64,000 bases of DNA from Metabacillus sediminilitoris. Its GTDB lineage: Bacteria; Bacillota; Bacilli; Bacillales; Bacillaceae. The number at the start of each line of letters is the position of its first letter. Position 1 is the first letter of the stretch. Shown here one piece after another: positions 18,583 to 28,100 of this stretch. The notes beneath the pieces were generated by a model, which worked only from the letters and a program-made list of their open reading frames with translations, made no database searches and had not been told where the DNA came from. The DNA is taken from the NCBI RefSeq assembly GCF_009720625.1, contig NZ_CP046266.1, positions 1,931,501 through 1,995,500 of the forward strand, in the 5' to 3' direction. The position numbers were made by a program, and so were the translations under genes.

Positions 18583-18720
18583 TTAATCTACCAAAATCTG
18601 ATGACCATCTGGATCTTTAAGGGTAAAGAAGGCTGGTCCTTCACTTGGAAACAAAGGGACGGTTCTTTTATTTTTCCAACACCATGAACCTTCCCATTTT
18701 TTTTATGATTTCCTTCCTAT
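18583..18720 (-). pseudogene. VOC/glyoxalase-family C-terminal relic
   Basis: The minus strand reads LFPSEGPAFFTLKDPDGH then QILVD and a stop. This is the typical C-terminal end of glyoxalase/VOC metalloproteins (F-x-DPDGN/H motif). The upstream portion is lost or mutated. With the ALDH fragment it marks a decayed region just left of the Wadjet operon. Confidence 0.6.
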
Positions 18721-18822
18721 TTATATATCCATATTAATTTGTTAAATATTGCATTCCACTTCAGATCTTCTAGTTCTTGTTCTTGCTGATCAGCTGCTGG
18801 TCATTATATCAAAGTAATTTCA

Positions 18823-18853
18823 TTTACAAACAATACACCAATTAGTTTATAAT
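18823..18853 (+). promoter_or_regulatory. Candidate promoter of the Wadjet operon
   Basis: A perfect TATAAT (18848-18853) follows TTTACA at a 19-base spacing, 62 bases before the jetD start. The spacing is longer than ideal, so this is tentative. Confidence 0.35.
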
Positions 18854-18914
18854 GAATGGTGTTCAAATTGGATAAGAGAAGTCTATATCTATTACACTAT
18901 GAAGATGTAAGTAG

Positions 18915-19988
18915 GTGAATATCATCGATGTCATTGAAACACGGGTGAGAGGTTTTATTGAAGACATTCAACACCCTAACCAAAAAAAGAAAATAAATAT
19001 AAACGATTTAGAGCTTCAGTTGCGTAAGCTTTTAGATGATTATTTTGAAATGGACGGTTATTCGTTGTTTTATCAAGCAATCGAAACATTGCAAGCGGAA
19101 GAACAATTAATTCCAATTCAAAATAATCAATACAATGGAAGAATACCAGCTCTTCCATTATTTTACTGGGTGAATACGAAAGTTCAGACAACCAAATGGG
19201 ATCGCCTCGAGATGATGAAATTAAATGATCAGTTTGATTTTTCCTATTATGAACGGTATCCCCAATGGCAAACGAAAGACGAATGGGAGCGAATACTACA
19301 TATATATACGTTTCTACAATCTAGTCAAGAGCGTGACATCGTGTCATTAGAAGAACGAAGCCTGGAGCTCTTCGGCCATGAAAAATTCTTAATAGATAGT
19401 GATTTATTCCCTGATGGTAAAGGCTTTTTAGCAAGAATTGGGATAACCGAAGACCAGCTGAAAGTGGTGAACTACGGAGAGCCTTTTGTATTTTGGATGA
19501 AACAAGGGAAGGAAATGAAAGATATTAAGAGAGTACTTATCGTCGAAAATCTCTCATTCTTTCATACTTCTATTAAATTATTGGAAGACAACCAACTCGA
19601 TTATGAACCTGAACTTATCATTTATGGGGAAGGGACTAAAATTGAACGGAGCTTTTCCTTTTTCTTTCGAATGTTTCCGCTAAAATCCTATCTTTTCTAT
19701 TACGCAGGGGATCTGGATGCTGCTGGATATGGAATCTTCATTCGACTAATCGAAAAATATCCGGATTGTAGTATTCAGCCTGCCTTGAAAATTTATCGCA
19801 AAATGCTCGATTGTCTAGAACAAAGGAATGACCAGAAAATCGGGCAAACACAAAATAGTAAATACCGTGATTTATTCTTTCAGTGGTTTACTGAAGAAGA
19901 ACAAGCGCTGCTCCTGCAATTATGGCAAGAAAATAAGCGGATCCCACAAGAAGTCTTAACAATTGAAACATGGAGGAGATGGATGTGA
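18915..19988 (+). CDS. jetD: Wadjet protein JetD (Toprim nuclease subunit)
   Basis: This 357-residue protein belongs to the JetD/DUF2220 family, topoisomerase VI A-like. The N-terminal half (to about residue 190) is helical. The C-terminal half holds a Toprim fold: LIVENLSFFH with Glu211, then YYAGDLDAAGYGIF with Asp266 and Asp268. These acidic residues bind metal in the nuclease. JetD cleaves circular DNA reeled in by the JetABC SMC complex. The GTG at 18915 directly follows an in-frame stop, so the gene cannot begin earlier; the binding site is weak. Its TGA overlaps the jetA start. It is first in a D-A-B-C order. Confidence 0.88.
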   Translation: MNIIDVIETRVRGFIEDIQHPNQKKKININDLELQLRKLLDDYFEMDGYSLFYQAIETLQAEEQLIPIQNNQYNGRIPALPLFYWVNTKVQTTKWDRLEMMKLNDQFDFSYYERYPQWQTKDEWERILHIYTFLQSSQERDIVSLEERSLELFGHEKFLIDSDLFPDGKGFLARIGITEDQLKVVNYGEPFVFWMKQGKEMKDIKRVLIVENLSFFHTSIKLLEDNQLDYEPELIIYGEGTKIERSFSFFFRMFPLKSYLFYYAGDLDAAGYGIFIRLIEKYPDCSIQPALKIYRKMLDCLEQRNDQKIGQTQNSKYRDLFFQWFTEEEQALLLQLWQENKRIPQEVLTIETWRRWM

Positions 19989-21493
19989 ACGAATCATGGG
20001 AAGGATTCGCCCAGCGAATGCAACGATTGAATCCACTGTTTGAGCTTGGCAGGGGAATGGAAGTAGGAGAGCTTAAGCCTCATATCCAAACGATTCTCAT
20101 GCAAGTGCTTCTGGCAATCTTTTATAAAGAACTAAATGATGATGATCATAGACGAAAGATCGATATCAAGTATATGGTGGAAGACGCTATTAAGCAAATG
20201 AAGCTTTTAGCAGATGATAAGCAAATTGATCGAATGACAAGCGGGCTGTTATATCAGGGAAAAGAAGAGTATAGTAAAGCGTTTGAAGCCTTATATTACG
20301 ATGAACTAAGACAATCATGGGAGACACAAACATTCCGATATGTGACAATGGATGAAGCATACACGAATTTAGAGATGGGCGGATCCATTGTTTATAAACT
20401 CACAGATGTCGCTCAGGAAATGATTTTTATGAGCAGGGAAATGGCTGAGGAATTCTCGATCACAATCGAACAACTCTATAGTATGCAGCTGATTAAAAAT
20501 GGTAATTTCAGAAAAGCTACTCGAAACCTCGATCACCTCATTTCACGTGTCAACCGCTTAATGGCAAGAGAATTCACTTTCCAAAAGGAAATGATCAACA
20601 ATCCTAAAATCCTATTGTTTGAAGAGGAATGGCAAAGGGCCGACAATCGTGCTGAAATTGAAAAGCAATTTGAAGAAGAAAAAAATCATTTCCGTACCAT
20701 TACTAGCATGATCGAAAAAACGATACGAAGAAATGAAGAAGATGATTATATACAGAAAGAATTGATTCTTCTCCAAGAAAAAATTGGCCATACAAGGCAA
20801 TTGCATGACCGTCTCGCCAAGCTGGTCATTCAGAATATTTCTTATGAGATGAAATTAAAAGCGGAAAACCCATCTTTGTTTTGGGAGACCAGCATCGTTT
20901 CCTTTCGCGAGCATTTTTATGAAAATTGGTTTAAGAAGGAAGGCGTTCAAAGTTTCGAGGTGATCGAAAGCGTGCTTTCTCCTTTATTTTCACCAAAGAA
21001 CGAATTTATTTTGCCGCTTGATTGGATATGGGGCGAACAAGAATTTAATGAAACACAAGTAGCGGATCCCGTCGTTGAAGAGGAGGAAGAAGAAAGCATT
21101 CCTCGTAAGCGAGTGACAAACTGGGATTCTATTATGAAGGCTTGGAGTTATGTGTTTCAATATTTACAAACATACAGAGAGTTTTCGTTAGCAGATTTAG
21201 CTAAGCTGCCATCAGAAGTGCAGGATTTATGGTTTGAAGAATCGGAAACAATTGATTTATGGATGATGTTTGATAAAAAGCCGCTGAAGGTTCAAGTGCT
21301 GCACCGGAAGGAAGAAACAATCAGCGACGAGAGAGAGATTCTTCTTTATAAACTAATGAACGAATATCCGCAATTTCAAATGTTTGAAGGCTTGAAGATT
21401 TTTACACAGTTTGATCATCGTGCCAAGCCAATACTATGGCATCAGATGAAAATGACCCCTTTTAAAATATGTGTTCAGGAGGAGAATGGATGA
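19985..21493 (+). CDS. jetA: Wadjet protein JetA (MukF-like kleisin)
   Basis: About 502 residues, mostly helical, with no enzymatic motif, as expected for the kleisin-type linker of an SMC complex. Landmarks are SWEGFAQRMQRLNPLFELG at the N-terminus, a coiled central part (EKQFEEEKNHFRTI) and an acidic VVEEEEEESIPRKRV linker around residue 365. I prefer GTG 19985: GGAGGAG lies 6 bases upstream and the GTGA overlaps the jetD stop, though ATG 19979 or 19970 are possible. By family it bridges the JetC heads and binds JetB. Identification rests largely on context between jetD and jetC. Confidence 0.78.
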   Translation: MNESWEGFAQRMQRLNPLFELGRGMEVGELKPHIQTILMQVLLAIFYKELNDDDHRRKIDIKYMVEDAIKQMKLLADDKQIDRMTSGLLYQGKEEYSKAFEALYYDELRQSWETQTFRYVTMDEAYTNLEMGGSIVYKLTDVAQEMIFMSREMAEEFSITIEQLYSMQLIKNGNFRKATRNLDHLISRVNRLMAREFTFQKEMINNPKILLFEEEWQRADNRAEIEKQFEEEKNHFRTITSMIEKTIRRNEEDDYIQKELILLQEKIGHTRQLHDRLAKLVIQNISYEMKLKAENPSLFWETSIVSFREHFYENWFKKEGVQSFEVIESVLSPLFSPKNEFILPLDWIWGEQEFNETQVADPVVEEEEEESIPRKRVTNWDSIMKAWSYVFQYLQTYREFSLADLAKLPSEVQDLWFEESETIDLWMMFDKKPLKVQVLHRKEETISDEREILLYKLMNEYPQFQMFEGLKIFTQFDHRAKPILWHQMKMTPFKICVQEENG

Positions 21494-22236
21494 ATGCAGA
21501 AATAATCAAAAAAGCTTCTGCTGTCTATTTTTCGTTATTAAAAGAGAAAGTAATCGGCGAAACAAGTGAACACTTCCAGACGTATTTTGATCCGGAAGTT
21601 AGACAGACAGTTTTATTATTAGCAGATGAATCAGGGACATATATCATTGAATCACCTAGACGGATTCAATTAGTCGTCCAGCCAACAGGCTCCGTGTTTG
21701 CGACAAATTTCACCCATATGAAAGAAAAGCATCGCCAAATCGAAACAAAAAAACACTTTCATCTGATTAGTGTGGTTATTATGTCCTTTTTAGCTAGCAT
21801 CGACCGCAATCAGGCTGCAAAAATCCGCACACAGCGGGAAGGGATTAGTTTCTACGCATTAGAACGCCAAGTCAACGATCTTGTGATGAATTGGGACAGT
21901 ATTCTTAAAACACAACCTACCTTTGGTGAAGAAGAACGAATTGATATGAAGGAAGTTGTGACCACATGGAAATACATGGAGGTTGACACAGATGATTATG
22001 GGGTTAAAAAAGGAAATCGACGAACGAGAATCGGATTCATTACCACAGCAATGCGCTTATTAGAGTCGGAGGGGCTAATCGTCATTCTTGATCGGGACGA
22101 TATTCCAAAAGCGATTCCTAAGAATGAGCTTTTTGATCGAATTGAATACTTGTATTACGATTATGATCGTTATGAAATGTTTAAAAAGTTAATGAAGACA
22201 GAGGAGGAAGAGCATGCCGAAAATCCATCGAATTAG
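21490..22236 (+). CDS. jetB: Wadjet protein JetB (MukE-like, DUF6063 type)
   Basis: 248 residues with two winged-helix-like parts, as in MukE-type kleisin-binding subunits: LASIDRNQAAKIRTQREGIS in the middle and TAMRLLESEGLIVILDRD near the C-terminus. The ATG at 21490 overlaps the jetA stop (ATGA) and has AGGAGG 8 bases upstream. Its own 3' end overlaps jetC by 23 bases. Such tight coupling implies the subunits are made in fixed proportion. No catalytic motif is seen, as expected. Confidence 0.78.
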   Translation: MNAEIIKKASAVYFSLLKEKVIGETSEHFQTYFDPEVRQTVLLLADESGTYIIESPRRIQLVVQPTGSVFATNFTHMKEKHRQIETKKHFHLISVVIMSFLASIDRNQAAKIRTQREGISFYALERQVNDLVMNWDSILKTQPTFGEEERIDMKEVVTTWKYMEVDTDDYGVKKGNRRTRIGFITTAMRLLESEGLIVILDRDDIPKAIPKNELFDRIEYLYYDYDRYEMFKKLMKTEEEEHAENPSN

Positions 22237-25200
22237 AATTGTTGGCCTGAAGTATGATGGCATGCAAAAACAATATAAAAATACCACTTTCAATTTCCAT
22301 AATGATGAGACCTCAACAAATGGCCTCATTTCGATGATGAATGGCGGTGGAAAAGGTGTGTTCCTGCAAACGATTTTCCAAATCCTAAAGCCTGGAACTT
22401 CGTGGGGAAAACAAAACAATCGTTATTATCAGCAATTTTTCTTTAATAATAAAGAGCAATTTATTCCGTATACTTTTCATGTTGTTATTCAATGGGAATT
22501 GGACGGTGGTGACCGCCGTCATCTGATCACTGGCGGAATGTTTTCAGCCGAACAGCGGATTTCGATGAGTGAAGAAAGCGAAAATGAAAAGAAAACATTG
22601 GAACAAGAAGCAAAAGTACTACCAAATATTACTTTTTATACAAGAGAATTTGAACGGAAAGAAGAGGCAGCGCTTGAGCATATTCCACTCTACGAAAATG
22701 ATGAGGTTGCTGAAACCGAAAGCTTAAAGGACTATTTAAAATGGAATGGATATGACGTTTATCGAGATAACAAGAAGCATTATCGCATCCTTGATACATA
22801 TGGAATTAACCGCAAAGATTGGGATATCATGAAGGACATTAACAAGGATGAAGGCGGCGTTGGGAAATACTTTGAGGGCGCTGAGGATGATCATTCTCTG
22901 TTCCAAAAACGAATCATTCCTACGATCAGTCAAGTCTTGCATCGAACGGAACAGCAAAAGAACGATCTTGTCGAGATTTTCAAGAGCCAGGCAAGTATCG
23001 CGAAGGACCTGCCTATTCTCTTAAAAAGAGAACAAGCCCATAAAGAGTTTTTAGAAGATATTGTTCCATTTGAAGAGCACTTAGATAAGGGGATACAGCA
23101 TAAAGAAATTGTTCAAGCCAGTATAAAGCAAGGAAGACAATTACTCGGTGCTTTAGAACATTTGCTTCAAGCAGAAAGGGAAATGCTGCTTTCTTTAGAG
23201 CAAGACATCGAAAAATTAACGATAAAGCAAGCAGATTTACGCTATCAAAAAGACAATTTAGAGTATGCAAAAGCTCACAGAGAGATCCTGGATTGGGAAA
23301 AAAAATTAGTAGAGGAAAGGAATAAGCATCATTCTTTACTTGAGATTGTGAAGGATAAACAAGAACGTAAAGAACAGCTATCCTTTCAAACGTTACTAAA
23401 AGAGTGGAGTGAAAATGAACAAAGTATTCGCTCTCTTTCCCAGCAGATCGCGACATTGGAACAAAATAGCGGCTTAGAGCAAGTGAATCAAAGAATGGAT
23501 GAAATCAAAATAGAAGCGGTAAAGCAATGGAAGCATGCTTATCAATTACTCCAAGAGGCGATTAAACAGTATGTTGGCTATCAAAAGTACTTAAAGAAAA
23601 AAGGAACGGAGCTGTCTGTGCAGGACAAACAAAAGACAAAAGACATTGCTCAAGCTGCTACGGAAATCGACGTTCTTTATACAAAAATGCAAGCCTTTGA
23701 GACGAAGGAAGAGGCACTTATCAAAGAATTTGGTGACCGATTAACCTATGACTTAAAGGGTTTGGTCGAGAGTCTCTTGACACAAATTGAAAACAAAAAG
23801 ACGATGTTAGAAGAACTGCGGGCAAAAGAGAAAGTAACTAGTGAAAAGCAACATGAATTGGCCACATCACATGGTACACTTGTCCAATCCATTCAGTTTT
23901 CAGAAGAAAAATTGGAACAGTTAAACGACGCAAATGAAAAGCAAAAGCAAAAAGAATCCAAACTAGTCGATAAGCTTCATGGGTTAATAGATGATGTTAC
24001 TGAGCCGTTAACCCAAGCGCTTCTTTCGAAGTATTCCCTCAAGATTGAAGATTTACTGAACGAAAACCGAAAGCAAGGGGAACAAATCAAAAAAGAACTT
24101 TGGGAAACACAACTCGACCATTCATTAAATGATGAGCCCTTCTGGATTGCCAATAAAGATATCAAGGAATTAAAGGAATGGATCGATGAGAAGACGGGCA
24201 TTGATGTGTTTTATGGAACACAATTTCTTCAATCCTTGCGTGCAGAGGAAATGGCGAACTTATCTTTGACATATCCGCTGCTTCCATACGGGTTAGTCGT
24301 AAGCAGGCAGCAATGGCAAAAAATTAATCAGCAGGTTCTTGCAGGAAGAATGTATAAAAGTCCTGTTCCGATTTTCATGCGTGAGGAAATGAACCATGAA
24401 CATCACCCATCATCTTTTGTGATAATAAACGGAACAGAAAAAGAGCTATTAACAGATAAAAACCATTTCACAAACTGGAAAATAAAGATTACGAAACAAA
24501 TAGAAGAAAAGAAAGATACACTCATTGAAATTGAAAAAACAGAAACTTCGTTGCGACGTATATTAAAAGAAATCGATCGATTTTTATCAAGCGATCTTTC
24601 AAGTGAAATCTTAAAAGCGTTAGATCAGGAACAGAATGCGCTCGTGTCGAAGAAAACGAAATTACAGGAGATCACAACACAACAACAAAAAGAAAAAGAA
24701 TTACAGCTTCAGTTAAAAGAACAAAGACAAAAAACAAAGCAAAGAATCGACAACCTTACCAAAGATGTACAAACAATCGAGGCTTTTGAACGTGAAAAAA
24801 CGCTTTATCAAGAAAATAAACGAGTGAAACAAGAGAAAGAGAAACAAAAGGAAGCCTTGGTCACCCAGCAGCAAGAAATTGGAAAAGAGCACCAACATTT
24901 CGTTGACCAGCAAAACACGTGGAATCAAACGTATGTAGAATGGAAGCTTACGACTGAACAAACGATAAAGGAGATCGCCTTCTTTATAGAGGACGTGTTT
25001 TTTCCTGCTGATGAACATGCGGATCCATCTGAAGAGATCCCACGCTTATCACTCCATTTATTAGAAGAGATCAATGGAAGTATTGAAGAGTTAAAACAGC
25101 TCCAAAAATCAAAAGAAGTACAAGCTAGAGAACTTCTCGTTATTCAAGCAAAAAAAGAAACTGAACAAAAACAGCAAAAGAAATTAGAGAAAAAACTGGG

Positions 25201-26683
25201 TGTTCTTAATAAGGATTGGAAGAATGCACACGAACCAGATGAACCAATCAGTATATTAGAAAATATGCTGCAAACCGCACAAAAGGAAACAAAGGCAGCG
25301 GAAAAAGAAGAACGCGAACAAGGAACGGCCGTAACAGTAGCCGAAACGTCCTTAAAACATGCTACCGAACAGCGTGACAAGCTAGGAAAAAAAGTGGCAA
25401 AGCATGAAAAACAGCCTGAAAAATGGGAAGATCTTGACTTAGAAGTAAAGGCTGTCGAAATTAAAGATCAAACGAAACGAACGAAAGATGAAGGTAAGCA
25501 GACGGAGAAACGTCAAAAAGAAACAGAAACAACTATTACTGGGTATGAAGGAGATCTGTTAACCTTATCAGTTATCCTAAAAGAAGAAGCTGCAGCATTT
25601 ACGGAACATGATGTAGAAAAAATTAAAAACCAAGGAAAAAGATGTATCTTATCCTGGTGTGAAGAACATCAAAGTATTCAGGAAGAAAGCCAAGAGAAAC
25701 ATGCGAAAATCGAACAATCCCTGCGCAATTTAAAGCTCACGATTGAAGGGAAAGATTGGGAGATTCGTTTTAAAAATGAAGTATTAACAACACTAGATCA
25801 TATCGATACAAGGCACTATACACATATTCAAAGCATTGTTAAAAATATGAAGCGTTTTTCACAAAGTGGCTTGGAGCAATTAGAACGCGACAAAGAAAGG
25901 GCAGAGAATGCTCAAAACTTCTGGGCCAGCCGTGCCAGCATGAAAGTGATGAGTATTTCAGAGGCGATTCGCTCAATGATTGCGAAAATGAAGCTAAAAA
26001 ATGAACGAGGCTCCTTTCAGCTCGTCCAGCTCAAAGAAGACATCTTACCTAAAAAGGCGGAAGAAATTGAACCACTGCTGAAGCAGCATTTCGTCATGGC
26101 CATTAACAAAATCACGAAACAATTTGAACGGATTGATGATCATAACCGAGAATTAGACCAAGAAATAAACCAACTCATTAGTGATGAGCAAATTTTATTC
26201 GTCTCGCTCAGGAATCGCTATCCTGAGCTCCTCGTCTATAATATGCGAACAGATAATGCCTTTATGTACGGGAAACCGAAAAGAGAGCATTATTCAACCT
26301 GGCAGACAATTAATCAAGGTTCGAAGACAAAATCCGATGGGAGCGGAGGGCAAAAGCTATCAGCCCGAATGGTGATGATGATGATGTTACTATCCGTAAA
26401 AGGCGAAACCGATCACAGCTGGGTTCCTTTAGTCTGTGATAATCCATTCGGACAAGCTGCATCTGCACATGTACTAGATCCGATCTTCGCAGTTGCCGAA
26501 AAACTAAAGTTTCAATTCATCGTCGTCACTCCGCCCGAACTGGTAAAAACAGAAATCAGCCAAAGGTTTGACGCTTATTATAAATTGGACTTCATTCGTG
26601 AAAAAGGAAAAGAAATTGTTTCGGACACGATTGTACCTGCATTTCGGATTTTTCAAGGGGAGGAAGTTAGTCAGGGAAGGTAA
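22214..26683 (+). CDS. jetC: Wadjet protein JetC (SMC/MukB-like ATPase)
   Basis: At 1489 residues it has the layout of an SMC protein: N-terminal ATP-binding half (residues 1-280), coiled coil (about 290-640), a hinge-like globular part (about 650-740, DVFYGTQFLQSL to VPIFMREEM), a second coiled coil (about 750-1150) and the C-terminal head with signature SGGQK (1377-1381) and a Walker B-like LVCDNPFGQA (Asp1409). The P-loop reads NGGGKGVF (43-50), with Gly where Ser/Thr normally follows Lys, and Walker B has Asn after Asp. GAGGAGGAAGAGC precedes the ATG. It likely forms the loop-extruding motor that detects plasmids. Confidence 0.85.
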   Translation: MPKIHRIRIVGLKYDGMQKQYKNTTFNFHNDETSTNGLISMMNGGGKGVFLQTIFQILKPGTSWGKQNNRYYQQFFFNNKEQFIPYTFHVVIQWELDGGDRRHLITGGMFSAEQRISMSEESENEKKTLEQEAKVLPNITFYTREFERKEEAALEHIPLYENDEVAETESLKDYLKWNGYDVYRDNKKHYRILDTYGINRKDWDIMKDINKDEGGVGKYFEGAEDDHSLFQKRIIPTISQVLHRTEQQKNDLVEIFKSQASIAKDLPILLKREQAHKEFLEDIVPFEEHLDKGIQHKEIVQASIKQGRQLLGALEHLLQAEREMLLSLEQDIEKLTIKQADLRYQKDNLEYAKAHREILDWEKKLVEERNKHHSLLEIVKDKQERKEQLSFQTLLKEWSENEQSIRSLSQQIATLEQNSGLEQVNQRMDEIKIEAVKQWKHAYQLLQEAIKQYVGYQKYLKKKGTELSVQDKQKTKDIAQAATEIDVLYTKMQAFETKEEALIKEFGDRLTYDLKGLVESLLTQIENKKTMLEELRAKEKVTSEKQHELATSHGTLVQSIQFSEEKLEQLNDANEKQKQKESKLVDKLHGLIDDVTEPLTQALLSKYSLKIEDLLNENRKQGEQIKKELWETQLDHSLNDEPFWIANKDIKELKEWIDEKTGIDVFYGTQFLQSLRAEEMANLSLTYPLLPYGLVVSRQQWQKINQQVLAGRMYKSPVPIFMREEMNHEHHPSSFVIINGTEKELLTDKNHFTNWKIKITKQIEEKKDTLIEIEKTETSLRRILKEIDRFLSSDLSSEILKALDQEQNALVSKKTKLQEITTQQQKEKELQLQLKEQRQKTKQRIDNLTKDVQTIEAFEREKTLYQENKRVKQEKEKQKEALVTQQQEIGKEHQHFVDQQNTWNQTYVEWKLTTEQTIKEIAFFIEDVFFPADEHADPSEEIPRLSLHLLEEINGSIEELKQLQKSKEVQARELLVIQAKKETEQKQQKKLEKKLGVLNKDWKNAHEPDEPISILENMLQTAQKETKAAEKEEREQGTAVTVAETSLKHATEQRDKLGKKVAKHEKQPEKWEDLDLEVKAVEIKDQTKRTKDEGKQTEKRQKETETTITGYEGDLLTLSVILKEEAAAFTEHDVEKIKNQGKRCILSWCEEHQSIQEESQEKHAKIEQSLRNLKLTIEGKDWEIRFKNEVLTTLDHIDTRHYTHIQSIVKNMKRFSQSGLEQLERDKERAENAQNFWASRASMKVMSISEAIRSMIAKMKLKNERGSFQLVQLKEDILPKKAEEIEPLLKQHFVMAINKITKQFERIDDHNRELDQEINQLISDEQILFVSLRNRYPELLVYNMRTDNAFMYGKPKREHYSTWQTINQGSKTKSDGSGGQKLSARMVMMMMLLSVKGETDHSWVPLVCDNPFGQAASAHVLDPIFAVAEKLKFQFIVVTPPELVKTEISQRFDAYYKLDFIREKGKEIVSDTIVPAFRIFQGEEVSQGR

Positions 26684-26879
26684 CCGGGTTGCTGAACTAG
26701 GTGCAGGCGTAAAACTAGAAGGAAACAGGCCGAAATATTTGGCTAAAGCAGTAGCTGATGTATTGGAGTATCTAACATACCTGGAAAATGCGCAGAAACT
26801 TTCTGAAGACTTTCGAAATGCGGACGGTGCTGTAGAAGCAGCCGGTGTGATCTTGGCTAAAATAGTGGAGCAATCTTAA
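26684..26879 (+). pseudogene. MGT-type UDP-glycosyltransferase, C-terminal relic
   Basis: The frame right after the jetC stop reads NRVAELGAGVKLEGNRPKYL and then ENAQKLSEDFRNADGAVEAA to a TAA. This is the C-terminal end of macrolide-type glycosyltransferases, in the same frame as a long open stretch that overlaps the jetC end. No start exists. The junction with jetC is abrupt, suggesting a recombination scar. Confidence 0.65.
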
Positions 26880-26954
26880 TAGATTGGTATCCTATTTAGA
26901 AACTAGAGTAGCTCTTTGGTTGGGTGTTCTCGTACATGTAGTTATTCCTCATTC

Positions 26955-27033
26955 TTTAATATTTCAGACGACATGCTAATGATTAATTTGCAAGTTTGGT
27001 ATTGTTCATCATATCTTTTAGAGACGAAAAATA
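26955..27033 (+). pseudogene. Decayed type I toxin gene (third copy)
   Basis: The DNA matches the intact toxin at 53825 over ATTTCAGACG, TTTGCAA and the CATCATATCTTTTAGAGAC block, but small deletions break the frame and the start is lost. The downstream terminator-antitoxin region is better preserved (27032-27151). The antisense -10 box seen in the other two copies is changed here. Confidence 0.65.
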
Positions 27034-27115
27034 CTCACCTTGAGCGTTGAAGTACAATAGGGTGAGTTATTTACATTAACACCTTGATCCCTTTGAAGGG
27101 AACCTGCTAATATAC

Positions 27116-27151
27116 GACTGTTTGGTGTTCCCGCACCGAACAGTCTTTTTT
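27116..27151 (+). terminator. Terminator of the decayed toxin copy
   Basis: GACTGTTTGGTG and the matching CACCGAACAGTC form a stem, followed by TTTTTT. It is almost identical to the hairpin at 53995-54030. Confidence 0.75.
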
Positions 27152-27179
27152 AGTTTATGCTTTTTCTACTATTACTTTA

Positions 27180-27272
27180 GATGGAAAGGTATGTGGGGAA
27201 TTAAGAGAATTTCAGCCAGATTGCATTGTGTCAGATTCCATATGCTTTTGGGGGAAATTATTTGAAAAGTGA
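27180..27272 (+). pseudogene. MGT-type glycosyltransferase, N-terminal-half fragment
   Basis: A 30-codon frame reads ELREFQPDCIVSDSICFWGK, which resembles the FxPDCIIxDSxxxWG segment from the N-terminal half of MGT glycosyltransferases. It ends in TGA without start. It lies downstream of the C-terminal fragment at 26684, the reverse of the natural order, so the region was rearranged or two gene copies have decayed. Confidence 0.45.
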
Positions 27273-27342
27273 TTGGGAACTGTACTGTAAGTCTTTAAAA
27301 CTTGAAATAGTGTGATAGTAGAGCATCAAAGGTAATGATTAG

Positions 27343-27382
27343 AAACAGTCTTGCTATGATAAAATAGTAAGACCGTTTTTAT
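27343..27382 (+). terminator. Hairpin terminator
   Basis: AAACAGTCTTGCTAT pairs with ATAGTAAGACCGTTT (two wobble pairs), followed by TTATT. It insulates the phosphatase gene at 27465 from the relics upstream. Confidence 0.65.
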
Positions 27383-27464
27383 TAGTTAAGAAAGACTTAC
27401 ATAGATATTCCAGAGAGATATGCTAAGATACTAATGAGATATCAAAAAAAGGACGTGTTCAATC

Positions 27465-28100
27465 GTGATTAGTGAAAACAAGGTAACTCTCTATTTTGTT
27501 CGACATGGAGAAACGCAATATAATGTTGAAAGACGAATGCAAGGTTTTTGTGATTCTCCACTAACTGAAAAAGGAATTTTACAGGCAAAGTCTGTTGGAA
27601 AAGGTTTATCTAACATCCCTTTTATTGCGGCTTATTCAAGTGACAGCCAGCGGGTTCAAGACACTGCGAAGTATGCAATCGGTGATAGAGATATTCCGTT
27701 AGTCATTGATAAAAGACTAAAGGAGATGAATTTTGGTGTATTAGAAGCTTTACTTGAAGATGAAATTCCGAAATTACATGGTGATGCACTTGAGAAATTA
27801 TTCAGCCTTGATATAAATGCATCTGCCCCTGAAGGTGAATCTTATGCACAGCTTTTCACACGAACAGAAGAAGCTGTAAAAGAAATAGTTGAAAAACATG
27901 CTTCAGAAGGTGGAAATATTCTCATCTTTTCACACGGAGTCACGATCGGAAATTACATCATTCAGGTAACAAAAAGTAAAGAATTTCAAGTACATGAAAA
28001 CTGTAGTGTTTCAGTTATTAGTTATGAAAATGGTCAATTAAATGTTGAAAAAATTGCTGATACTTCTTATAGAAATGAAGGCAGTAAACAATTGACGTAA
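27465..28100 (+). CDS. Histidine phosphatase family protein (phosphoglycerate mutase-like)
   Basis: 211 residues. The catalytic motif LYFVRHGETQYNVERRMQG is at the N-terminus with the RHG phospho-histidine. Supporting residues are Arg in SSDSQRVQDTA, Glu in LKEMNFGVLE and the second His in ILIFSHGVTIGNYI. The family removes phosphate from small molecules or proteins; the precise substrate is not given by sequence. It starts with GTG 27465, 9 bases after AAAAAGGACG. It is flanked by terminators and looks like a single-gene unit. Confidence 0.85.
   Translation: MISENKVTLYFVRHGETQYNVERRMQGFCDSPLTEKGILQAKSVGKGLSNIPFIAAYSSDSQRVQDTAKYAIGDRDIPLVIDKRLKEMNFGVLEALLEDEIPKLHGDALEKLFSLDINASAPEGESYAQLFTRTEEAVKEIVEKHASEGGNILIFSHGVTIGNYIIQVTKSKEFQVHENCSVSVISYENGQLNVEKIADTSYRNEGSKQLT

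Noticed and set aside
26568..26879. A 103-codon open frame overlapping the end of jetC as a real gene
   Set aside because: Its first part is the out-of-frame jetC sequence; only the last 65 codons have homology, as a glycosyltransferase fragment.
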